From: an uncultured Acetatifactor sp.
GTDB taxonomy: Bacteria; Bacillota; Clostridia; Lachnospirales; Lachnospiraceae
NCBI GenBank assembly: GCA_910586775.1
Contig: CAJUJN010000013.1
Location: 10,539 to 74,538, forward strand
Direction: 5' to 3'
DNA length: 64,000 nt
Shown piece by piece: positions 35,215 through 44,406 of the stretch (its first letter is position 1; each line of letters starts with the position of its first letter). The notes under the pieces were generated by a model, which worked only from the letters and a program-made list of their open reading frames with translations, did no database searches and was not told where the DNA came from. A program made the translations under genes and the position numbers.

Positions 35215-36141
35215 TCACGTTCCAACCTTACGCAACAGCTTCTGAATCAGGCCGTTACATACAATCATAACCAGGAACAGGATTACGGCAATTGCCGAGG
35301 CATAGCCCATCTCCATACGTATGGAACCATAGTCGTTCAGATGATTGACAATAGTATGTGTAGCGTAATTAGGACTGGGGAAGCCTACCAGCGCATCACC
35401 AACCGCGCCTACAGACAATGAGCTGGTAATCGTCATAACCGCGCCGAAGAGAAGCTGAGGCTTCATATTAGGAAGCGTGATATACCACAGCTCCTGCCAG
35501 CGGTTACGGATGCCGTCTATGGCTCCCGCCTCGTATTGAGCCTCATCTACACCTTTAATACCGGCTACGAAGGAGAGGAATCCTACACCCATGCTCATCC
35601 ACAAAGATGCCAAAACAACGACAATCATTACATATTTTGAATCCGATAACCATTTAATGGCCTCATTTACTCCCAGATTGCGCAGGAATGCATTCAGGTA
35701 GCCGTTACTGTCATTTGAGAAAATCAAAGTAAACACGGAGTAAACCGCAGTACCGGCCATGCTGGGCGCATAGAAAATTACAGTCAGGACTGTACCCACC
35801 TTATGGGGAAGTTCATTGATCATCCATGCCAACAGGTAAGACATGATATAACCTCCTGGTCCCACAATCACTGCAATAATGAAAGTATTCTTGATTGCGG
35901 TGATAAAAGTCTTATCCTCCAGGAACAGCTTCTGATAATTACGCAGCCCTACAAAATTCGCTTTCTCCAGAACGTTATAATCCGTGAAACTAAACCAGAT
36001 AGCCTTCAAAACCGGATATACCACAAATACGAAAAACAGTAACATGAACGGCGCAATCATAATATACAGAGGGACTGCACGCTTCATGTCTCTAAGGGTC
36101 AGTTCGGCCCTTCTCTTAAAAGATATCTTATTAGCAGCCAT
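35215..36141 (-). CDS. Sugar ABC transporter permease (MalF type), transporter 1
   Basis: 308 residues. AGGAGG lies 5 nt before the ATG. Segments: PLYIMIAPFMLLFFVFVVYPVLKAIWF, TFIIAVIVGPGGYIMSYLLAWM, YASAIAVILFLVMIVCNGLI. EAA loop YEAGAIDGIRNRWQELWYITLPNMKP. It lies 9 bp after the 984-residue anchored binding protein and is presumably the partner of that protein. Confidence 0.93.
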   Translation of the reverse strand: MAANKISFKRRAELTLRDMKRAVPLYIMIAPFMLLFFVFVVYPVLKAIWFSFTDYNVLEKANFVGLRNYQKLFLEDKTFITAIKNTFIIAVIVGPGGYIMSYLLAWMINELPHKVGTVLTVIFYAPSMAGTAVYSVFTLIFSNDSNGYLNAFLRNLGVNEAIKWLSDSKYVMIVVVLASLWMSMGVGFLSFVAGIKGVDEAQYEAGAIDGIRNRWQELWYITLPNMKPQLLFGAVMTITSSLSVGAVGDALVGFPSPNYATHTIVNHLNDYGSIRMEMGYASAIAVILFLVMIVCNGLIQKLLRKVGT

Positions 36142-36150
36142 CTTTCCCTC

Positions 36151-39105
36151 CTATTCCGCAGTGTTCAAACCAAACTCGGTACGTTTGCTGGTGATTTCGG
36201 AATTAATCTCATCCAACATAATGTACAGTGTATCCACCGGGTCCTTATTGTCAGTTACAACCGAAGTGAAAGCATTTCTGACCACACGGCCGGTAACATA
36301 ACCGCCAGGAGTCTGGGGTTCCGCCCGGAGATCCTCGATAAGGGACAGCACCACTTCCTTGAACTCCTCTTTCAGGCCGCCATTCGCAATTGCGTTTACG
36401 TTTGCCACAGGGAATTCAGCAGCTTCGCCGTTCTCAGCTTTCAGCTCAGTGGAATAATTCGCCTGGGTTTCCTCGCTGGTCCACCATTTCAGGAAATCCC
36501 ATGCCTCATTTGCCATACCATCCTTCTCAACTGTAGAAGAAACGATAAAGCAGGTTGCAATCATACATGCTGCGGAATGATCCACAGTTCCGTCTTCCCG
36601 TCTTGTTCCCGGCATTTTGGCAATGGACCACTTGCCGGATATCTCAGGCGCAGATACATTCAGGGTGTTGACATATGTATAATCCACTACTGCCAGAGGA
36701 ACTTCCCCTGTACGGAATCTGGTAGAAAGATTGATTGCATAATTCAATCCCTGATTGGTATAGTACTCTGTCCAACCTTTGAATACCTGCATCAATTCAA
36801 CCTGGTCCAGCGTTGACCTGGTGTATTCCGGATTATAAAGTTCATATCCATTCTGATACAACATGGACAGGAAAATAGCGTTTACGGGAACCGTTGTGGA
36901 GCTGGTGCCGCCTCCCAGAGTGTTGTACTCATTGCTTGCCAGATACACGCTCATGTTATCTGCCTCCAGATAAGGAATCATGGCAATCAGATCTTCCCAA
37001 GTCTCGGGCACATCCAGTCCTACCGCCTCCAGAATGTCCTTCCTGTAAATCATCACCGGGAAGGAAAGCTGATCCGGCAGACCGTACACACCGCCCTCAT
37101 ATTCCAGAAATGCCCTGGTATCTGCAGGAAACCGCTCATAAACTTCTTCAAAGTCACTGAACTGCTTCAGATTATATGCTGCATTACGGTACGCAAAGTT
37201 ATTCGGAGAACTGTAGCTGGAATGAAGTACCACATCAGGTCCTTCTCCTGCCACCGTAGCAGGCAGCACTGTATCTCCTCCTACCATGCTCAGGTTTACT
37301 TCATAATTGGTATTCGCCATGTTGGAATTAATCATCTTCTGGATGATATCATACTGAGCCCTGGTATCTGTGGCAACCCATACCGTCAGTGTCTTCCTGT
37401 TCTGATTGTCACCCACATTCTCCGCATGTACCTTAAAATCATTGGTGAAAGAGCCTATGAAAGCATTCCAGTTATGAGCCAGATTGGCAAAGAAGCCGCC
37501 GTTGGCTTTCGGAAGCGCATAGCCGTCTCCCGCCACCATCAGGTAATCCATTTCAAGAGGCAGGTTATTGATATTGTTGACCCACTCGCCCAGAGCGGAG
37601 AGTTTTGAATTAAAATCGCCCAGGAACTGAGCCACATCATCCGGCTTCTTGATCAGCTTTATCATGGAATTCATCATATCCACTACGCCGGAGGTTTTGT
37701 TGGCTGACTCCATACTCTCTCCGAACATACCCACCACTGCGTCAAGCCTTGTATATTCCACTTCAAGAACATCCACCATATTCGGGACATATGTGGTTAT
37801 CTGATAATCTCTGTACTGGTCCGGATCGGATCCGGTAACAGCCGTGAGCTCTCTGTAAAGATTATTCAGATTATCCACACTGGTGCTGACCAGGTCCACC
37901 GCCTCTGCCAGCTCACCCAAAGTAGCTGTCATGGTGATGGTATTTTCCCCCTCGTCCAGGTAGAAATAGTAATCCCCCTGATCTCCGCCCAAATAAGCTG
38001 TCTGCCAGTCAGGACCATAGTAGAACTTAATCTCCGATGCCTCTTTAAAGGGAACCTGCCCGTTCACACTCAGGCTGCGCGCGGAATAGAAGCCTCTGTT
38101 CAGGTACTGTTTGAAACGGACTCCCAATTTGTACAGTCCTGCCCGTTCCGTATTTACCGTCCAGGAAATCTCCTGCCCTGCGGAAGCCCAGCTATTGCCG
38201 CCAATCGTATTGTATACCACATTGCTGGCGTGGTAAGGCTGTGTCTTCACAGAAGTACGGTCATTATTCGGGGACAGAGAAGAACTGGACTTCACTTTAG
38301 CATCTTCCGCCTGAATAATGAGCGCACCGTCCTGTACATTATTAGCACTGATGATCTCTGCATCCAATTCATCCTGGCACAGTTTGATATATTCATCATA
38401 GGATAATATCTCCGATGCAGGAACTATGGCAACTTCACTGAGTCCCAGTCCGGACTGTGTGGATTCCAGGGTTACAGTATTGCTTCCCTTGTTAAAATAG
38501 AACATATAATTTCCTATGGTATCACAATCTGCGGATTTAATACAGGCAACCGCAGGCCCTGCCTCCTGTATCTGAGTAGGCGCCGGCTGATTGCCATTGG
38601 TGTTCATAAGCCAGTTCTTATTATCATCCACCCAGAGACGGTTAATGCTGATATCTCTGCAATCATCAAAAGGTAACTCCCCATTTACATATACATTACG
38701 CAATATTGTCTGTGTACTGGATATATCTGTATAATATGTAAGCTGGATATAATACAGACCCGCCTCTTCAACATCAAAATCATATGTTATAGAGCCTTCA
38801 TCCTGCGTCCATACAATGCTGTCCTCTTCCTTCAGATCCATCATATCCGAATCGGAATACCGGGAAGCCTTAACGGCAATCTTCCCCACATTGTCTGACA
38901 CATACTCTTTGGCGTGGCTGGAAAGGTAGGTGTCATAGGAAACTGCAGACGTATCCTCATAACTGAGGTATTTTGCCAGAACTGTATCCCGGGTTCCTAC
39001 ATATTCGTCACTGGAAGCCAGATTAAATGCAACCACCGCTACGATGATCAGTGCAACCAGAATACCTATATTGCGAATGCGGGTTTTATTCTTTTTCTTT
39101 TTCAC
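36151..39105 (-). CDS. Membrane-anchored solute-binding protein with two N-terminal CBM-like beta domains
   Basis: 984 residues. It starts with a basic stretch and one membrane helix (IGILVALIIVAVVAFNLA) with no lipobox Cys, so it is anchored by a helix rather than a lipid. Two beta-sandwich domains follow at about 70-230 and 265-410 (GSITYDFDVEEAGLYYIQLTYY; EISWTVNTERAGLYKLGVRF), resembling CBM6/35-like sugar-binding modules. A helical region leads to a complete family-1 binding protein in the last ~430 residues (KTLTVWVATDTRAQYDIIQ, GEGPDVVLHSSYSSP, FPVMIYRKDILEAVGLDVPETWEDL). The combination should hold a polysaccharide chain and hand pieces to the permeases 9 bp downstream. GTG start at 39105 with a weak AAAGGG site 8 nt upstream. 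Confidence 0.87.
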   Translation of the reverse strand: MKKKKNKTRIRNIGILVALIIVAVVAFNLASSDEYVGTRDTVLAKYLSYEDTSAVSYDTYLSSHAKEYVSDNVGKIAVKASRYSDSDMMDLKEEDSIVWTQDEGSITYDFDVEEAGLYYIQLTYYTDISSTQTILRNVYVNGELPFDDCRDISINRLWVDDNKNWLMNTNGNQPAPTQIQEAGPAVACIKSADCDTIGNYMFYFNKGSNTVTLESTQSGLGLSEVAIVPASEILSYDEYIKLCQDELDAEIISANNVQDGALIIQAEDAKVKSSSSLSPNNDRTSVKTQPYHASNVVYNTIGGNSWASAGQEISWTVNTERAGLYKLGVRFKQYLNRGFYSARSLSVNGQVPFKEASEIKFYYGPDWQTAYLGGDQGDYYFYLDEGENTITMTATLGELAEAVDLVSTSVDNLNNLYRELTAVTGSDPDQYRDYQITTYVPNMVDVLEVEYTRLDAVVGMFGESMESANKTSGVVDMMNSMIKLIKKPDDVAQFLGDFNSKLSALGEWVNNINNLPLEMDYLMVAGDGYALPKANGGFFANLAHNWNAFIGSFTNDFKVHAENVGDNQNRKTLTVWVATDTRAQYDIIQKMINSNMANTNYEVNLSMVGGDTVLPATVAGEGPDVVLHSSYSSPNNFAYRNAAYNLKQFSDFEEVYERFPADTRAFLEYEGGVYGLPDQLSFPVMIYRKDILEAVGLDVPETWEDLIAMIPYLEADNMSVYLASNEYNTLGGGTSSTTVPVNAIFLSMLYQNGYELYNPEYTRSTLDQVELMQVFKGWTEYYTNQGLNYAINLSTRFRTGEVPLAVVDYTYVNTLNVSAPEISGKWSIAKMPGTRREDGTVDHSAACMIATCFIVSSTVEKDGMANEAWDFLKWWTSEETQANYSTELKAENGEAAEFPVANVNAIANGGLKEEFKEVVLSLIEDLRAEPQTPGGYVTGRVVRNAFTSVVTDNKDPVDTLYIMLDEINSEITSKRTEFGLNTAE

Positions 39106-39134
39106 CCCATCAGCCCTTTCATATCATAATATTA

Positions 39135-39171
39135 TGTGGCTGCGCCTCTATTTGCATAGAACACAGCCACA
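39135..39171 (-). terminator. Hairpin in the gap between the two binding-protein genes (possible attenuator)
   Basis: TGTGGCTG (39135-39142) pairs with CAGCCACA (39164-39171). No T-run follows on the minus strand. It lies in the 100-bp gap after the first gene of the operon, where a partial terminator or processing site would raise the level of the lipoprotein over the rest. Confidence 0.4.
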
Positions 39172-39205
39172 CAGCGCAATTAATATACTATGTTACTATC
39201 AGGAC

Positions 39206-40831
39206 TTATTTCAGTCCCATATCCTTCATGTTCTGCTCACCCTCAACAGTAAAGCTTTCGCCTGTCGTCCTCGCATCTCTGCCGGCAGCAAGAACATAGT
39301 AACCGTTTCTGTTTACACGAACCACGGTGTTGCCATTGAATGCATGGCCCCAGTCAACGGTTGCCCTTGTATGCAGCCAGTCAAATACCTCTATATCCTC
39401 CGGCGTGGAGAAATGTCCGGGATCTCCGGGTTTATAGCCATAGTTCTCATATTTCTCGCCCTTGGACTCTGCTTCCCATGCAGCATGTCTTACCGCCGCT
39501 CCGTCGGGGCTGTCCATATCACAGAATTCCTGTGCAATCTTGTGAAGAACGATATCCGGAATATCCTTTGCACCCTCTCCTCTGTACTCAGCCTTGGGTA
39601 CCATTACATTGGTCCAGATAGACTGAGGAGCCAGATAACTGTCGCTGAGTGTTGTATAAGCATCCGGCTGCCCTAACTTGCTCTCATCAATGGTTGTATA
39701 ATTAGGATCCCAGGGGAAAGGAACGATGCCCCATTCACCCTTGTCATTCAGCATATACTGATACTGCCATGCTTCTACCATTGTAATTACATAGCTGTTG
39801 CCTTCCGTCTTCCCACTCATACCGCTCATGCCGGCATCTCCCAGCTGATCAGCACTGATACCGCCATTCTCTGCTATCTCAACATTCTCTGCGGGAGCAG
39901 TAAGCTGGTTATCAATGAGAGACTGATAGAAATTCAGCGCCGAAATATAAGCATCATCAGTCAGATTAATATTGCCGTCAGAGTCAACAGATACCACACC
40001 GTTTGCAGCGGGAGCCATACTCACCCAATGGTTGCTGTGTACGGCAATCGGATATGTACCATCAGGCAGCTTGGACTTCATCTCATTCAGATACTCGCGG
40101 CAGCTGTCGTAATCCCACTCACCCTTCATAAACTTATCGGTAGGAGTCTCGTCCATTCCGATACTGTTCAAATATTCACGGCTGTAGCACAATACATAAC
40201 AGCTTCCCATATTGTCGTATGTCCATCCATATACCTTGCCGTTCCATCTTGCAGGCTCAATATAAGTATCGCCAATCTCCAACTGGTCTACGTCAGCAGT
40301 GATATCCGCCAGATAGTCCCTAAGGCCAATCGTAACCTCATCTCCGCCGGTGAAAATATCCGCATGGGCTTCGCCGTTGGTAATGGGAGTCAAACGGGAA
40401 GAAATCTCGTCATATCCGTCTGTAATTCGAGTGACATACTCAATCTTGATATTGTACTTCTGCTCAAGCTGGTCAGCAATGTCTCTCTTCTTGGTGTAAC
40501 CGGTTTTTACATTACCCTCCTCATCCAGCTTGCTTTCCTCGTTCAGGTCGCTGAAAATTCCGCCCTCTACTCTGACAACCGCACCGCCGAAGTCATAGGT
40601 TTCCTCTTCTCCGCCTGCTTCCTCTCCACCTTCTGCCTCTCCGCCTTCGTCCGCCGGAGTCTCATCGGAAGCGTTATCTGCCCCCCCTTGCTCCTCGCTG
40701 GAGCCTGACTCGGATTGAGGTGTGCTGTCGCTTGCATTGCTGCCACTGTCATTGCCGCAGCCTGCCATGGTGCCAATCATTGCTGCTGTCATCACAATAG
40801 CGCAAATCTTCGTTGCTAATTTCTTTCTCAT
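39206..40831 (-). CDS. Extracellular solute-binding lipoprotein, head of the eight-gene operon
   Basis: 541 residues from the ATG at 40831 (GGAGG 7 nt upstream; the frame also allows a TTG one codon earlier). Lipobox MAGC with Cys25, then a Ser/Glu/Gly-rich acidic spacer (~27-78). The mature part is a family-1 sugar-binding protein (QLEQKYNIKIEYVTRI, ITNGEAHADIFTGGDEVT, KVYGWTYDNMGSCYVLCYSREYL, WGIVPFPWDP). It would serve one of the two permease pairs in this operon. Being first gene next to a strong promoter and followed by a hairpin, it is probably the most abundant product. Confidence 0.92.
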   Translation of the reverse strand: MRKKLATKICAIVMTAAMIGTMAGCGNDSGSNASDSTPQSESGSSEEQGGADNASDETPADEGGEAEGGEEAGGEEETYDFGGAVVRVEGGIFSDLNEESKLDEEGNVKTGYTKKRDIADQLEQKYNIKIEYVTRITDGYDEISSRLTPITNGEAHADIFTGGDEVTIGLRDYLADITADVDQLEIGDTYIEPARWNGKVYGWTYDNMGSCYVLCYSREYLNSIGMDETPTDKFMKGEWDYDSCREYLNEMKSKLPDGTYPIAVHSNHWVSMAPAANGVVSVDSDGNINLTDDAYISALNFYQSLIDNQLTAPAENVEIAENGGISADQLGDAGMSGMSGKTEGNSYVITMVEAWQYQYMLNDKGEWGIVPFPWDPNYTTIDESKLGQPDAYTTLSDSYLAPQSIWTNVMVPKAEYRGEGAKDIPDIVLHKIAQEFCDMDSPDGAAVRHAAWEAESKGEKYENYGYKPGDPGHFSTPEDIEVFDWLHTRATVDWGHAFNGNTVVRVNRNGYYVLAAGRDARTTGESFTVEGEQNMKDMGLK

Positions 40832-40904
40832 CAATAATCCTCCTTTTATTGATTTATAGTTTGTTTATGCAACTCTCTTAACGTGAATATTAAGATTAAT
40901 CTCA

Positions 40905-40933
40905 ATTTTATAATCAGTTAAACAATTTGTCAA
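40905..40933 (-). promoter_or_regulatory. Promoter of the eight-gene transport operon
   Basis: Minus strand TTGACA (40928-40933), 17-bp spacer, TAAAAT (40905-40910). It lies back to back with the promoter of the CBM9-like gene in a ~255-bp very AT-rich region with several TTAA-containing palindromes that could bind a common regulator. Confidence 0.75.
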
Positions 40934-41027
40934 CTATTTTTTTAATAAATGTTTAATTCATTGTTAATTATACCCAAGCCTAATTTTATCATTTGTTAAT
41001 TTACAGTTTCAACTTTAAAATCAATTA

Positions 41028-41056
41028 TTTACTTCCCCTATATAAAATGCTATAAT
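41028..41056 (+). promoter_or_regulatory. Promoter of the CBM9-like gene
   Basis: TTTACT (41028-41033), 17-bp spacer, TATAAT (41051-41056), ~35 nt before the ATG. Divergent from the operon promoter at 40905. Confidence 0.7.
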
Positions 41057-41090
41057 CAGGGCAAATATATAAAAAGAGAGGTTATACAGC

Positions 41091-42158
41091 ATGAGTGCAA
41101 ATTACCGTATACCGGTTCCGGCTGTGGACTTTAAGCCGCCTGTTTACATCTGCCGCTACAACGACAAGCCTTTTCATCTGGACGGCAGACTGGACAAGGA
41201 TTTCTGGAAGGATATTCCCTTTACCGACGATTTTCCGGATATCGAAGGGGATATACGCCCTGTTCCCAGATTCCGCACCCGGGCCAAGATGGCATGGGAT
41301 CAGGAGAATCTCTACATCGGCGCTATCCTGGAGGGAGATGAAATATGGGCTCACCTGCTTGAGCATGACTGTGTCATCTTCAATGACAATGATTTTGAGA
41401 TCTTCATTGACCCGGATTCCGATACTCAGGCTTATTTTGAATATGAGATGAATGCCCTGAATACCACCTGGGATTTACTCTTAACCAAGGCTTACAGGGA
41501 CAACGGAAAGCCTGTGAACGGCCTTGAAATCCGTGGAATGCGCACAGCCGTATACATTGACGGCGAATTGAACAATCCTGATGCACACAGCCGTTTCTGG
41601 TCCGTGGAGGTTGTAATGCCTTTTGCCGCTCTGCAGGAATGCGCTGCGGAGAATCGGCCTCCTGTTTCCGGGGAATATTACCGCATGAATTTCTCCAGAG
41701 TGCAGTGGAAGGTGGATGTGAAGGACGGAGCTTTCCGGAAGAGGATTTCAGAGGAAACGGGAAGACCGCTTCCTGAAGATAACTGGGTGTGGGCACCTAC
41801 CGGTGTTATCAATATTCACTATCCTGAATTGTGGGCTTTTGTCTTCTTTGCAGGCAAAGGGGAGGAAGAGAAGGGTTTCTCTATCCCGGAGAATGAGTAC
41901 CGCAAGTGGGAGCTGCGCAAGCTTTATTATGCTCAGCAGGCATGTCTTGACGAGAGTGGGCATTATGCTGACAGTCTGGAGCAGTTGAAGGAGATTCTGG
42001 CCAGAATCAGTCCATGTGAGGAGAATCGGACGGTAAAAGATTTAGAATACAGACTGGATACGACGCCTCACAGTTTTGAGATTACCTGTCCTTCGGCTGA
42101 CGGGAAGAGTTTGCTGGCTGTTTTCTCGGACGGGAAGGTTACGGCATTTCCTGTGTAG
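41091..42158 (+). CDS. Cytosolic carbohydrate-binding family 9-like protein
   Basis: 355 residues, no signal peptide. The N-terminal ~230 residues match the CBM9-like fold: PFHLDGRLDKDFWKDIPF, TRAKMAWDQENLYIGAILEG, DNDFEIFIDPDSDTQAYFEYEMNALNT, WSVEVVMPFAAL and YRMNFSRVQW. The C-terminal ~100 residues are a helical and beta extension without a recognised name. Proteins of this type occur beside sugar utilisation genes in Bacillota; whether it binds sugar, or is an enzyme, is not established. GAGAGG lies 9 nt before the ATG. Single gene with its own promoter and a strong terminator at 42202-42249, divergent from the transport operon. Confidence 0.82.
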   Translation: MSANYRIPVPAVDFKPPVYICRYNDKPFHLDGRLDKDFWKDIPFTDDFPDIEGDIRPVPRFRTRAKMAWDQENLYIGAILEGDEIWAHLLEHDCVIFNDNDFEIFIDPDSDTQAYFEYEMNALNTTWDLLLTKAYRDNGKPVNGLEIRGMRTAVYIDGELNNPDAHSRFWSVEVVMPFAALQECAAENRPPVSGEYYRMNFSRVQWKVDVKDGAFRKRISEETGRPLPEDNWVWAPTGVINIHYPELWAFVFFAGKGEEEKGFSIPENEYRKWELRKLYYAQQACLDESGHYADSLEQLKEILARISPCEENRTVKDLEYRLDTTPHSFEITCPSADGKSLLAVFSDGKVTAFPV

Positions 42159-42201
42159 CATTTGATATAGTGTGATAATGCATCCGGAAATATAGAACTG
42201 A

Positions 42202-42249
42202 CAGGATATGGCATCTCCCAGGTTCAGGGGGCTTCCATATCCTGTATTT
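42202..42249 (+). terminator. Terminator of the CBM9-like gene
   Basis: CAGGATATGG (42202-42211) pairs with CCATATCCTG (42235-42244), followed by TATTTTT. Confidence 0.8.
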
Positions 42250-42312
42250 TTATACTCAGATATTTTTATACTCAGGTATTTTTATTGCTTCAGATTTATT
42301 TTATACTCGTGA
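42244..42312. repeat. About four copies of a ~17-bp TATTTTTATACTCAG-type tandem repeat
   Basis: TATTTTTATACTCAG is repeated twice nearly perfectly, then in two decayed forms ending TTTATACTCGTGAG. The last unit also forms the left inverted partner of the GTATAA palindrome at 42513-42545. Confidence 0.6.
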
Positions 42313-42340
42313 GTGCATTCATTTGCCCCCTTTTGCCTCG

Positions 42341-42485
42341 CAATATGCTCTCGGAATCTCCAGACCGCATATCATACAGCTCGCCGGAACTCCCTGGGGA
42401 CCGATTCCCCCGCTTTTCCAGGTGCCGTTCTGCCCTAATGCCTGATTCTGCTCCCTGAAATTCCGAGAGCCTATTCACATTACAC
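42341..42485. repeat. ~140-bp dispersed repeat, copy 1
   Basis: Bounded by perfect 11-bp inverted ends: GCTCTCGGAAT (42347-42357) and ATTCCGAGAGC (42460-42470). Internal blocks CCGATTCCCCCGC, TTTCCAGG and AATGCCTGATTC are shared with copies 2 and 3. It contains no credible reading frame. It is flanked by inverted TTTATACTC / GAGTATAAA motifs at 42296-42312 and 42513-42545. Together with the tandem repeat to its left this accounts for the 411-bp gap 42159-42569. Confidence 0.75.
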
Positions 42486-42512
42486 CAGCGCTCACTCGTT
42501 ATACTTATTAGG

Positions 42513-42545
42513 TTGACAAATATTTTTAGTCGTGAGTATAAATTG
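42513..42545 (+). repeat. Dispersed GCAAATGTTTTT/GTATAA palindrome, copy A
   Basis: TTGACAAATATTTTTAGTC followed by GTGAGTATAAATTG. It shares the order AAATrTTTTT, then GAC/GTC, then GTATAA with four further copies in this window (44407, 49130, 54780, 63897). Confidence 0.55.
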
Positions 42546-42569
42546 TTTCTTATTTTACTGTTTCGGAAT

Positions 42570-44270
42570 TTATTTTATAAGCTGCACTTTACATTTCTTT
42601 CTGTTGCAGGCAATCCCGTATTTTAAAATATGGCTCATACCATCCTGGCAGAGCCTGGCTTCATACTTTTTATCTTCAATCTGTTTCAAGGCTTCTGCAC
42701 ATCCTTTTTCCAGATTTCCGTCATCCGGATATTTGACTTCTACCACGATACCGATATTTTTCTCAAATATTTCAACCAGAATATCGCTGTAGCCATTTCC
42801 GGACTCTGCATTGGAATCAATGTCCCAGGTTTCCCTGTGGCTGAGTAAGCCTAAGAGGATTCCGTGGTAGAAATTTTCCTTTTTTTCTTTTCTGACACTC
42901 GTGTCACGAATGCTGATAGTTCTTGCAAGGTAAGCATTGAACTGTTCCTCCACGGCTTTTTCATCTCCATCAGAAAAAGCGGTGCAGAAGGCGTCCAGTT
43001 TCGAGGTATCCGCTTTTATTTCCTCCTGGAACCATTCCTGAATCTGTTCTATGAAAATTTCCCGGATTTCCAGGTTCGGAATGGCAAGCTGATATACTTT
43101 TCCTTCAGCTTTTCCTCTCTGTGTCAGGTAACCTGTAGTAAAAAGTACACTCCATAAATTGTCTATTGTTTTGTATAAATCCCTGTAAGTCAGCTCCTGA
43201 TGAATCTTTTTTGCAATGCTTTTTCCTTCTATCAGGGATTCTATCTCACGCTTTGTTACAGGCGAAGCCATTTGAAGGAATTTTCTGATAATATCGTTTC
43301 CGCTGGTGTTGACCCAGAAAGCTTCCGGCTGCGCCTCCGGGTCTGCGCGCAACAGACTGCAATAATTGATGACGTCCCATGGGCAATATACATCCGTATT
43401 TCCGAACCGATAACCGTCATACCATAGTTTTATCTGCTCATATTTACTGTCCTGTCCGTAATATTTCAACATTTCCTTCACTTCTTCATCAGAAAAACCG
43501 AAGTGTTCGTCAAACTGAATATTCGTTATGGACATTACCTGTAAATTATTCAGCCCTGTAAATATACTCTCTTTCGCAATTCTCAGACAGCCGGTCAACA
43601 CCGCAAACTGCAGACTCTCGTTTGTCTTCAACACCTGTCCCAGAAGATTACAGATTAATTCTATCATTTCGTCATAGTACCCCGAAAGCTGAGCCTTATC
43701 AAGGGGAACATCATATTCATCTATCAGCAGGATTACCTTCTGTCCGTAATGTTTGTGGAGCATCCGGCATAAAATCCTCAGGCTGTCCTCAATCACCTCA
43801 CGTGACATCAGGAATCCCTGCCGGGCGCTTTCGTCTACCTGCACCAGTTGGTAATAAAGCTTTTTTTCTTCCTCCGTGAGCCTGTCGCTCTTTAAAAGGA
43901 ACTGGAACTTCATGGCTTCGGCCCCTATAATATTGCGCAGCATTCCAAGAGCATTTTCAAACTTTCTGCCGCTGACTCCCTTTAATGTAATAAAGATCAC
44001 CGGGAATTTTCCCATATATTTCTCACATAATTCTTTTTCTTCGGATATCTTCAATCCGTCAAACAGGCTGCTTTCATGGCCATACTCAAAAAAGCATTGC
44101 AGCATGCTCATGTTCAGTGTTTTTCCGAATCTCCTGGGACGTGTGAAAAGGTTTACTTTTCCCCAACTATCAAGTAATTCCTTGATCATTCCCGTTTTAT
44201 CCACATAGTAAAAGCCTTCCGTGCGGATTTCTTCAAAATTATCGATTCCTATTGGCAGTTTTAAAATCAA
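42570..44270 (-). CDS. AAA-ATPase-like protein with C-terminal PD-(D/E)XK nuclease domain (DUF1703 type)
   Basis: 566 residues from a TTG at 44270: GGGAGGTGATTCAT stands directly before it and the protein then begins LILKLPIGIDNFEEIRTEG, the usual start of this family. The frame continues to 44315 without another site. N-terminal ATPase: variant P-loop RPRRFGKT, Walker B VILLIDEYD, and FGFSDEEVKEMLKYYG. The C-terminal nuclease fold reads NGYSDILVEIFEKNIGIVVEVKYPD (Asp, Glu-x-Lys). The family is very common in gut anaerobes, often multi-copy; a role in defence or selfish element biology is suspected but not shown. Single gene with its own promoter (44373-44401). Confidence 0.87.
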   Translation of the reverse strand: MILKLPIGIDNFEEIRTEGFYYVDKTGMIKELLDSWGKVNLFTRPRRFGKTLNMSMLQCFFEYGHESSLFDGLKISEEKELCEKYMGKFPVIFITLKGVSGRKFENALGMLRNIIGAEAMKFQFLLKSDRLTEEEKKLYYQLVQVDESARQGFLMSREVIEDSLRILCRMLHKHYGQKVILLIDEYDVPLDKAQLSGYYDEMIELICNLLGQVLKTNESLQFAVLTGCLRIAKESIFTGLNNLQVMSITNIQFDEHFGFSDEEVKEMLKYYGQDSKYEQIKLWYDGYRFGNTDVYCPWDVINYCSLLRADPEAQPEAFWVNTSGNDIIRKFLQMASPVTKREIESLIEGKSIAKKIHQELTYRDLYKTIDNLWSVLFTTGYLTQRGKAEGKVYQLAIPNLEIREIFIEQIQEWFQEEIKADTSKLDAFCTAFSDGDEKAVEEQFNAYLARTISIRDTSVRKEKKENFYHGILLGLLSHRETWDIDSNAESGNGYSDILVEIFEKNIGIVVEVKYPDDGNLEKGCAEALKQIEDKKYEARLCQDGMSHILKYGIACNRKKCKVQLIK

Positions 44271-44372
44271 ATGAATCACCTCCCACCCACATTTAAACTT
44301 CCAATAATTTTTCACATTTTGTCATCGCACAAAATATTACTTATCTACAAAACATTTTATAACTATATTTTT

Positions 44373-44401
44373 ATTATACTGACTTTCCTACAACCTTACA
44401 A
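44373..44401 (-). promoter_or_regulatory. Promoter of the AAA-ATPase/nuclease gene
   Basis: Minus strand TTGTAA (44396-44401), 17-bp spacer, TATAAT (44373-44378). It directly follows the dispersed palindrome copy B. Confidence 0.65.
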
Positions 44402-44406
44402 CCTGT

